From Telopea speciosissima (Eukaryota; Streptophyta; Magnoliopsida; Proteales; Proteaceae), in contig NC_057923.1 of NCBI RefSeq assembly GCF_018873765.1, forward strand, positions 60,196,593 to 60,260,592: DNA of 64,000 nt, in the 5' to 3' direction. A program made the translations under genes and the position numbers. Below the pieces are notes generated by a model. That model had not been told where the DNA came from, searched no databases, and worked only from the letters and a program-made list of their open reading frames with translations. This document shows, piece after piece, positions 45,930-64,000 of this stretch (position 1 is its first letter; every line of letters begins with the position of its first letter).

Positions 45930-47388
45930 TGTTGTTTCTCGTTATATTCAATCAAAGAGTTTAAACAATTTCCCTCTTTCCTTTCAAACTTCGTTTCTCT
46001 TGTTTAGTAGTATTTGTCAGATTGGCTGTTGCTTTCAGGTTGTGGGTTTAACTGAGAATGAAGCTTTTTTTGCTTCTGCTTTTTATTCATGGTTGATACA
46101 GTACTAGCAGTTAGCGTTTGGATGATTCAGATTAATGGCAGTAACTAACAGAGTAGTAGTTGTGTGGCTTTCGGGCGGGAAGACAACTGCTTACCAACCA
46201 TTAAACGTGTTTCGCATGCAAAGTTGTGCGTGTGGTTCAGCACTTTGCCAGGCTAAGATATATGAGGAAATCCTTAGCCGCGCTTCATTTACACTTCCCG
46301 GCCCTTATGCCAAATGAAGAATCGTTGGTGTCACAGCTGCCGAAGTATGGTCTGAAATTCTTAAGCTCCACTTACTCGTTTGTCAGTTTTCAGTAATTTG
46401 GAGAAAGTTTTTCATACTAGGTCGTGTGTGAATATGGTCAAACATTTCAATCGTTGGATAGGAATATTTGATTCTCGTGTGTTGTGTTTCATACACGATT
46501 ATGTATTAAAATTAAAAAAAAATAAATAAATAAAAGATTGAGTTTTCCTCCACCCACGGTGGATGGGGTTCCATTCATCACGGGTGTCATATGTGAGCAA
46601 GAGAAGGCATTGTTTTGGAAAAATACTAAAACCCTATAAGAGTTTATGAACCATAAGATGGTGGGTGACCAGCTGTCTATGGGTGGAGGAAAACTTTGTT
46701 CCATGCCTTCTTTTAACAAAAAAATAAATAAAAAACTCCCTCTCAAACTCTTTTTTTTGACGTGGATCCTCTTGTATATGAATCCTGAGACACTTCCCTT
46801 CCATGGGGCTATTAGCTTGGCATGAAATCTACCAATACACGTTGAGGGCATTTAGATCCCCAGAAATATTTATTTTCCAACCCCCTATTCAACCACAATT
46901 ATGATGCCCCAAGATGTGATGGTATTGGAGTCATAATGATCCTCTCCCAAACTTCATGTGATATTTACAAAACCCCTATCAAATAGATTTTTATAGTTAA
47001 ACGACAGAATATTTCTTTGGATCTATTTGGTTGCAAGGAAAACTAAAATGAGAGAACTGAAAATTTCAAACTTAAAAAAGAATTCAGAGTCCACAGCACG
47101 CGTTCAATTAGCTTTCTCTTTCCCTTCTGACAATTTGAACGGTCTAGCAAATGCGCGAAACTGGTGGATGGAGTTGCGTTTGGATAAGCCCTGATAAATC
47201 ATCCAGGAGAAAAACAAATTTTCAAGTAAGCATCTCTCTCTCTCACACACAAACTTCAAAGCTCTCCCAATCCCTGTACTACCACTGACGGTCTAAATCC
47301 AATTTAAGAAAGTAATTCATTTGCTCCGTTTTAATTTCTTCACGCACATTCCAATTTTCTCTTGAACGGTTGTTGAGGTAAAAGAAAA
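45930..47388. promoter_or_regulatory. Shared upstream region of two divergent genes
   Basis: About 1.46 kb between the ATG of the GPI-anchored gene (minus) and the ATG of the pyrophosphorylase gene (plus). Holds a MITE (46539-46697), a Tourist-type fragment (about 47015-47085), and a CT/CA-rich patch at 47226-47251. No clear sugar- or light-response element was recognised by eye. Confidence 0.4.
46539..46697. mobile_element. MITE of the GTTTTCCTCCACCCA family, between two divergent genes
   Basis: GAGTTTTCCTCCACCCACGG at the left is inverted at the right as GGGTGGAGGAAAACTTTG. It shares its body (CAAGAGAAGGCAT, TAAAACCCTATAAGAG, GATGGTGGGTGA) with 8878-9053. It lies about 0.7 kb upstream of the pyrophosphorylase start. 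Confidence 0.75.
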
Positions 47389-56195
<8,807 letters not shown>

Positions 56196-57546
56196 CAGTA
56201 TCTTTCTCAGTCCCACTTTGGGATCAATAAACTGCAAATTAGCAGGCTCAGTATGAAACAAGTGCCTTAAATGTAATTTTATAATTTTAATCACAATAGA
56301 TGTGAATCCCTGTATGTGATAATATGGTTAAACTATGCAGCATAGAGCAGTTTTAATTTCTCTTCTTTCTTTCTTTCTTTTTTTTTTTTAGGGGGGTTGG
56401 GTGAATATGGAGGTACTTTCCGGCACATTTGGGAGTAACTGTTTTATGAAAGTAGAAGGGTACTTAAAGAAAATTTGCGATCAATTTCCTGACCTCTCCC
56501 GAAAAGCTATTAACAATCTTGGACTTTCCAGACACCCCAAGTTCATCTGAGATTTCTCTAAAAACCGAAGTAGAGAGATTCATCTCTCTCCATTTCAAGA
56601 AAGACCTGATACAAGGACATGGAATCACTCTACTAATGGGATGTTATCAGCCAAGTTGTTTTGCAACCTGTTACTACCTAATGGCATCTCGTCATTTCCA
56701 GCAAAAAGAATATAGGGTTCTAAGGTTCCAACCGTAATCAGCTTCATTACTTGGTCCGCACCTCCTCACTTCCTCAGACAATTCTAACTCGAGAGAACAT
56801 AAAGACCATACGATACAGGCTCAGTCGGTTATTCTCTCTGCAGAACATACCAGGAATCTGAAGATCACCTGCTAATTATTGCACATTCTCATGTGAAATA
56901 TGGGTAGTCTTATACAGCATTTTGAGATAGAAGATTTCACCAGCTAGCACTTGGTAAAGCTAATCCTCAAGTAGTCCCTCCTGCAACTGGTTGGAACTAT
57001 GTATTGAACAAAATTCAAGGATATTATGATATTATTCTTAAAAATGTTGACTCTATAACCTTCTGAGGTCAATCCAATGCTGCAATGCTTGTCTGGAATA
57101 TGTCTATAGGGGTGGATTAACTAGGATGTTCTCCCATTCTCCCCAACTACATCCTATACAGTTTTGGTTGGTATGATTATGTCACCTTGTGAAACTAATC
57201 TGAAAGAATTTCCACTGCAAGGCAAAATCTCAATTATTTAGGAACCAAAGTAGATGCACTGACTCAACCTATACTGTTGTATTCTAATCCCCTCATTTGA
57301 GATTAAAAAAAAAATGAAAGGAAAATAAACCCCTCTCAATATATTTTTCTTATAGATGGGATAGAAGAACAAAACTGCTACAACAAAATTGGACCTGGTG
57401 GACATACCAGACGGATCTGACCATGAAGTGAAAATACTAGAACAGGTTTGTAACCCACACCCCAACCCCCCCCCCCCCCAAAAAAAAATAAATTTATAAT
57501 AATAAAATAAAAAAAACAAAACAGAAAGGAAAAACTCTAAAGGCAG
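56196..57546. other. Region between two convergent genes
   Basis: Holds the 3' UTRs of the pyrophosphorylase gene (plus) and the SAS10-like gene (minus). A T-run/G-run pair at about 56378-56396 is followed by an unexplained 50-codon open stretch. C-run at 57466-57479. No further gene recognised. Confidence 0.5.
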
Positions 57547-60500
57547 TTAGTTTTTGAATCTGATGCTCCGACTGATTCCAGCATTGATACCAGATACCTC
57601 CCCACCATAAGGGCCACTTGGCTTTTTGACCTCCCTCACCTGCCCTTTCCTACGCACAACTGCATCCTTATGCTTCAACTGCAAACCATCCAATAAGAAG
57701 TGTTAATTCACAGGCACTTTAGCTTGATTCATTGAATATCTAGAATTTTTTATTTAATATACCCTGTATTTCTTCCTTGGGTTCTTGGTAAGCTTCTTCC
57801 GAGCACGAGTGAGTCCTCTATTCTTTTCCATCTGACGTCAAAAAAATTGTTGGAAACATGACGAGATTTTTATTGTGGGTTAGAAACATGATGAGATTTA
57901 GATGCAGTAGAAAATGAAAGTAAACATGGAAGATTTTACACCAGCAATTAACTGACCTGGTAGGTAATATGACGTTTACCATCTACAACTTCTGTTTCTG
58001 GTAACAATGGGACTTTCGGGGCTCTGCAGAGAGAGACAAAAACAAAAAAAAAGAAAAGAATGAGAACATGAACAACTGAGAGAACAAGTTCAGGTTACAT
58101 TTCTCCTCAGACATGGGGGGCCAAAATGGGTCAGGCAATGTTGACCATGGGGGTAAGCACACAAGCAATGTGACCCATTACTACCTGAATCAGAAAAATC
58201 AGGCCATCAGCCGGTTGTTCTAGGTCAGCCAGCTGAGTTGTTTAGGCTCCATTTGTTTTCAGGTTAAATTTATCATTTTACATGGTGCTTACCTGGAAAC
58301 AAACAGGAGCCTGAGTGAAGATTCCTAATTGAGTCCAGCTGAGCAAGAAGGTAAAGGTTAAGCCTAGAATCAAAAACCTGACTTGCTTCTTAATCAGGTC
58401 GATACAAGTAATAAGCCGAACCCAAGGTTTGTACATTTGTCTGAATCTGTTCTCTTCTTCAATAGGTAATCATGAGTAATGACCAATTACTTAAAAAGAG
58501 TAACTCAACAATGACACAAGGTTGGAAAACCTCGCAAACTGTATTGATTCAGCCCAAAAAAAAAAGTAGACGTTTTACTTCATAATTCCATTAGAGAGTC
58601 GTGGAAAACTTGCACCTGTATTGAGTAATTATTCAAAACTCAATTAACATTTTTTTTTGGGGGGGGGGGGGGATTTGGTTCAGTGAATCTTTAAAGTTTA
58701 AACCTCAGCAACCATGCAATAGTTGTCAAAACAAACCTTGCATACAGCTCAGCTTTGGCAGAAAGTTTTGCAGACCGTTGCTGTTTCACTTGTTTATAAA
58801 ATTCATCTTCTGACCCTTCTGATTTCCCTCCTTCACCATCATCATCATCATCATCAAAATTAGCATCCAACTCAGCTTGTTCATCCTCCTGATCTCTGAG
58901 ATCATCATCATCCATTAACTCAACCCCAGCTCTTGCAAGAACTTGGAGTTCATGCTTCCTTCGTCTTTCTCCAATATCATCCCTCTTGGGTACATCATCG
59001 TCACCAGAAACAACCTTGAACAACACAATTAGAAGTACAAACTAAAAAAGTCAGGAAAATGCTTTATCACGAAAAAAAACTTATAACAGCAAAAATGACA
59101 TAAACAAAGATTCGCATCATAATGAGAAGAGACCAAAATCACAGTAGGCATGAAGACATTAATCAACAGACAGGACTGTTTCAACAGGTATCACATGCCC
59201 CTAAAAAGAAAATAAATTAAGCCAACTGTACGTTAGGGAACAACTAAATTCCAAACTAGCTAGGGCCTGGGGCCCTGGGCTCTCAACCATTTGCTCTAGA
59301 GCTAAATCTCAGCTCGTTAAATAATGAAGCTCCACTTAATGAAAAAACTATTCATTGGGTATTATCTGTCCTCGTTCTCAATAATTGATCACGCGCTATC
59401 CATTGACAATAGGATGAAAACCAAATACACCATGTGAACTCCCTTAAAGAAATATAAAATGTCAAATCAAGATCAATACCTTGGATTTATTCACATTTGC
59501 AGCAACAAGTTGTGACATTGAGCATGCCAAATTTGCATGTCCATCATTCAAACCACGCGCTCCAGCCTCCTTATCGATAACCTCATCATCAAAATCATCC
59601 AATGTTTCAAGCTTCCTGTCCAATTGCAATCTATGTGAACTACAATCCTCTCAATGTAAGTGGACAGAACATGACTACATGAATCCTTCAGCAAGTTGAT
59701 ACCTGTTCACTGGTTGCACAAGATGTTCTATAGATCTATCTGGCTTTGGTGCTACAGACCTAAAAACACCTTTCTGCTTCAGCTTTTCTTCAAGTCTCGC
59801 TCTTACTTTCAGCATTTCTATGCTTTGCACGGCAACTTGATCATTCTGTTAATTTTACATACTTCAAATGAATCTGGAACATGCCAACTAAAAGATATGC
59901 ATATTTTTTGGTAAATAAGCAAAAGAAAAGAATCTAGAGGTTGTGTAAAATATCATTGCTAATGACTGTTTACTGACCTGACGCTTGCGTTTCTCTTCTT
60001 TGTTGACATGACCCTTAAAAAAGCCTTCCCCTACCAGTTCAGTTGTTTCATGCGGCTGCAATTATAATGGGAAATTTTGAGAAATGAACTTACAGGAACA
60101 TCACTGAAATACATAAATCATTAACAGGATACCATAGCTACTTCATGGTTTTCAGCCGTTGAGGTGGAAGATAATTTGTGATCTGCAGTGGAGGGTTTAG
60201 AAGTCAATGTGACATCTTCCATGACCTTTGCTCCTGAGTCCATCCCACCAGATTTATTGAGAATCTTTTCAATTTCAGGAGGAAGATTCTCATCAAGCTG
60301 CTTCACCTGTCAGTGGAATGTGTCAGTAACTTCCAAGCTTTCATTTTTTTTTTTGGGGGGGGGGTGGGGGTGGGGGAAACCATCTTAATAATATCATTGA
60401 CACTTGGAGACATATCAGCTCAGAAACAAGGAAGAAAAGGAGGCAGGAAATGACTGAACACATCTCCAGTGGCCATCTTGCTTAAAAAATATATTTGACA

Positions 60501-63500
60501 CATAGAAGCCCAAACATAGATACTTGTGAGGAAAATGGGTCAAATTATTCCCATCATTAAGAAAATACAAGATTTAAATCGATGATGCCATGAACACTTT
60601 AAAATTTCTCCTTTTCCCTCATTAAAAAAAGGGCATACCCAGTTGCACGAGGCTCCCGCCACTGCGGGGTCTGGGGAGGGTCATAATGTACGCAGCCTTA
60701 CCCCTGCTTCCGCAGAGAGGCTGTTTCCAGACTCGAACCCGTGAACACGTCACAGGCCTTTTCCCTCATTGAGTTTCATTAATACAAAAGGAAAATTGAA
60801 AGGTGTGTATAATTTGTAGTATTTACTTCCAAACAACATTCAATTAGAACTTTCTTTCTGAGAAAGGTCGGCTTGCAATGACCATTCACCTATCAATATG
60901 ATGAGGATCCAAAGGGCAAAAGACAAAGAAACAATGAAGAAGAAACAACCCCCCCCCCCCAAAAGGAAAACAAAGAAGGAGGGACCAGAGTGGAATTGAA
61001 GGCCCAAAAAACACTTGGTGTCCCACAGCTTCCTTGCTATGAAATATCATCAGCCATATTATTCAATTGTCTACGCTTTCACCATAATAAATCATTCATA
61101 GGGGAATCAACTTTGGCAGTGTTATGAGTTGTAAGCACCTCCAAGATATGCCTGCCTCCCTCTCCATCTTCCACATTTTTATATACAAAAGATAATAGCC
61201 CCCTTGTTGATATCAATGCAAGTCATTCGATTTCACCTGAATCACTTTATATTGACCAATACATATTAAATATTTACTTAAGACTACTATAAAGCTTAAA
61301 TTTAAAAAAAAAAAAATTGAACACCACTTCTTATGAATCTGTTTGTACTTGACTTTCTACATTCACTGCCAAGAAAATTCTCTAGAAATACGGTATCAAA
61401 CTGGCATCCCAGGCATCCTATAAGAAGCCCCATATTATTAAATGGAAAATAAATGGCTGCTTAAAATATTTTAAGCATTAATGCATTCCGAAATGAAAAT
61501 GAATCACTGGATAACAGTTTATACAATTTATCAAACACAATCAATAATTAGGAATGGTAAATTTGACAGGACTTTCAGTTCTAACATAATAAGCTACTTA
61601 ATGAATAATATCTTGGACAAGATGCCGATTCTGACTTAAAAAGAATTATTCACAAAATAGATTAGGAAAAATATGAGGACCTTCTCCAACAAACTCTTGA
61701 TCTCTACAAGTCGAGCAATGACTGGATGATCACGAACTGGGTGGCCCTCAGACTTGAGAAGAAGATAAAAACCAATAGATTGGCAATAAGTCAACAATAG
61801 AAGCTGTTTTGTCTTCAAATACTGCAGACCTCCTCTGCCAGTGGTTTTACTCTCTTCTACCTTCAGAAATAACAGAAACATTTAGGGATGCAGTGTTAAC
61901 TGTTAAACAAGACTAACAGAAAAGAAAGAGCACACTTTAAATTTCAAAGAAAAACTGATATGGGTGAAGGCCATCTGATTTCTCAGCCTTTATCATACTC
62001 TTGATCTACATTTCTACAAGTGTGGAGATTGGTACCCGCCATTTAATTGATCTAAGGGTTTTTCATTGGACACAAATCAACTAACCTCCTGATGAATTAT
62101 TCTTTCTGGATCATGATCTCAAGGATCAGTTTATATCAATAATACAACAGTAACAATAGAGAGTGGATCCACAGCAGATCATCTGATCCTATTTTTGGTA
62201 TTAGGAGACACATTCCTAGTCTAGATCTGGGACAGCTGTGACCAATCTGATATCAATCATTGAGACCATCAGCTGGAGTTACTGTCAAACTGTTTCTGAT
62301 GATCCATTCTGACCAATAGATCCAACTATTGAGCAGAGGTTATGGTCAGATAGTTCTCTTGAGAACTAAGATCAATGAATGGGTTAGCATACTCTTAGAG
62401 AAGAGAGAAGATCCAATTCCAATCATTGATCTGCTTTACTGGTCCCATTGTATCTCAATATTTTCTAAAGAATGTGCTGCTGCCAACACTCAATTTTATT
62501 TTATTAGGGGGGGGGAGGGGGGAGCTGTGAAACACAGCACTCCCAGGTAGATGGGAAAAGGTTAGAGGTCTGAGATCCTGACCTAAGTATCCCCTGATTG
62601 GTTTCTTTTGATTGTCAGTAGTGGGGCCACGATGAACAGAAGGAAGAAGTACCTTGGTTAGAAGTGGATTCACTTTCCTCTCGAGTTCATCAAGAGCATC
62701 ATTCAGTTCTGACAGCAAACCAACCAACTCTGGAGCGGAACTGTAAGCATGTAATAGGTTAGATAATAGAAGCATCACTCTAACACTTGGAACTCCCATG
62801 ATATGTTGAATTTTGGCACACATATCATATGAGACCGAATATTTCTACTCAAAATAATCAAGAAAAAAGTTGTATTTGAAAGCAAAGATGATAATCTTTG
62901 CCACATGTTTAGATGTATAATTAGCTTTCAGACCTAATATATCTAAATCAATTTTATACATCCTTATTTCAAAATCATTAAGCATGTAAGTTTTTCGGGC
63001 TCCGCAGCAACATAATTCATGTAAAGAAGGGCTAAAGTAAAAAAAAAAATTTAAATGAATAATAGATTTTATTAAAAAGAGAAAATAACAAAAATCAGCA
63101 AAGCAGCAGCCCAAAAGCCTCCCACCCCACCCCCAAACCCATAAAAAAAAATACACACACGGGGAAAAGAATCTGAAAGAGAAGTCTGAAATCCATTCAA
63201 ATTCACTGGACTATGATGAAAGACATAAGCAGTACCGTTTCCAAAAGCAACTGTCTTCCAATAGCAACAGAACATTCAGTTTTAGTAAACAGCCCACCAG
63301 CTTAGAACGAAACCACTACCAAGTCCCAATTCCCAACTCATCCATCATAACATCATGGAATCATAGTTTTCAAGCATTCCTTTGCCTATCTAAATCGAAA
63401 AAAGGAACAAAAAGGAGTGCCACTTCACTGGATCCTCTCCCTAGACAACTACTTAACATCCATCCAGTTGACCTTGGAGATCCACTAAAGACAAAGGGGG

Positions 63501-63906
63501 GATATTCTCTAAGTATCTAATGACAAGAGTTGTTTTTAATCACACCATACACTTGAACCAGAACAAACTAGATAAACCTAAAATTCACCTGGCTCTGTAT
63601 AACTACTGAGATCTGGTCACTCATACATATAGAATGCATGTGTTGGATACATATATGATAAAATCCTACAATGAGTTCACTGCTATATATATCAAAAGAA
63701 TTTCCATGTCTTCTCCAGTAACAAAATCAGTTTAAATATTCAAAACAGCAAAAGAAAAACACTCACCTATAAACAACATCCATTTGTTCCTCTCTTGACA
63801 AAGCATTAATGTCTTTTTTGACCTCCTCGTAAGCTGTCCCAGTGTCATCTTCAGCTTCTTTATTTGCACGAGGCTTTGCCGAGGACCTCCCTTTAAACAA
63901 AATATC
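57547..63906 (-). CDS. SAS10/UTP3 family nucleolar protein (THALLO-like), N-terminus outside window
   Basis: Eleven exons read on the minus strand: 63906-63767, 62740-62653, 61860-61681, 60306-60133, 60055-59978, 59845-59703, 59630-59480, 59014-58737, 58023-57957, 57831-57763 and 57678-57547 (stop); 500 codons in frame, with one or more exons missing to the right. Segments in order: [20 protein letters not shown] and [16 protein letters not shown], then [20 protein letters not shown] and [16 protein letters not shown] (the Sas10/Utp3/C1D domain). Next comes a charged middle with [14 protein letters not shown], then an acidic run (six D near 58840-58860). The C-terminal Sas10 domain has [40 protein letters not shown] and [18 protein letters not shown]. 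The family belongs to the small-subunit processome and works in 18S rRNA processing in the nucleolus; Arabidopsis THALLO also affects rDNA expression. An Au SINE lies in the 1.37-kb intron between 60306 and 61681. Confidence 0.92.
60624..60756 (-). mobile_element. Au SINE, 5'-truncated, with perfect 14-bp target duplication
   Basis: CCTTTTCCCTCATT occurs at 60610-60623 and 60757-60770. Between them the minus strand reads GTGTTCACGGGTTCGAGTCT (box B), CAGCCTCTCTGCGGAAGCAG, GGTAAGGCTGCGTACATT, CCCGCAGTGGCGGG and CTGGGTATGCCC, ending in a T-run. The box A half is missing. The intact duplication and the close match to the Au consensus suggest the youngest copy here. It sits in sense orientation in an intron of the SAS10-like gene. 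Confidence 0.92.
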
Positions 63907-64000
63907 CTGCGCAAGGAAGGAAAGTGATATTTCATCTATTTATATCAAATCTATCCCCCCCCCCCCCCAGCTCCTCTTACAAGTGAATTGAAGGGCCCCT

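Noticed and set aside
46135-46317. 60-codon plus-strand open stretch upstream of the pyrophosphorylase gene
   Set aside because: Short, with no conserved motif, in a promoter region; most likely chance.

Overview
The window is nuclear DNA of a flowering plant. The evidence is intron-rich genes with GT-AG introns, a chloroplast-type ADP-glucose pyrophosphorylase large subunit, an ankyrin/PGG membrane protein, a plant GPI-anchored protein family member, and several plant transposon types (Au SINEs, TRIM-like LTR repeats, Copia LTRs, plant LINEs, many MITEs). Gene structures look dicot-like. An early-diverging eudicot or magnoliid would fit, but that is only an impression. All exon boundaries below were read by eye from splice sites, reading frame and family similarity; no search was run.

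Layout. 1-5.7 kb: minus-strand ankyrin-repeat/PGG gene whose C-terminus runs off the left edge. 5.8-11.9 kb: repeat-filled intergenic DNA (LINE fragment, Copia fossil end, a 177-bp palindromic element, nested TIR elements, an Au SINE). 12.0-13.9 kb: five-exon plus-strand gene for a conserved plant protein of unknown function. Its last three exons and 3' flank were duplicated in tandem (15.0-17.8 kb), and the copy has decayed into a pseudogene and been hit by two retroposons. 17.8-22.3 kb: LINE tails and other repeats. 22.3-31.9 kb: ten-exon minus-strand synergin-like gene (acidic clathrin-adaptor-type motifs, internal tandem repeats). 32-40.5 kb: no gene recognised; LTR fossils, MITEs and a decayed tandem repeat array invaded by a 1.44-kb Mutator-like element. 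40.5-43.5 kb: plus-strand p31comet (MAD2L1-binding protein) homologue. 44.0-45.9 kb: minus-strand GPI-anchored protein. 47.4-56.2 kb: 15-exon plus-strand ADP-glucose pyrophosphorylase large subunit. 57.5 kb to beyond the right edge: minus-strand SAS10/UTP3 (THALLO-like) nucleolar protein.

The genes do not form a pathway. They are unrelated single genes for defence-type signalling, clathrin trafficking, spindle-checkpoint/HORMA remodelling, cell-surface function, starch synthesis and ribosome biogenesis. No plainly new biological system is visible. The most interesting points are the repeated W-x-F-x-D-A units in the synergin-like protein, retention of both catalytic-type residues in the pyrophosphorylase large subunit, three Mutator-type insertions with 9-bp target duplications (two sharing one terminus), the TRIM repeat clusters, and the layered history of the 12-18 kb duplication.
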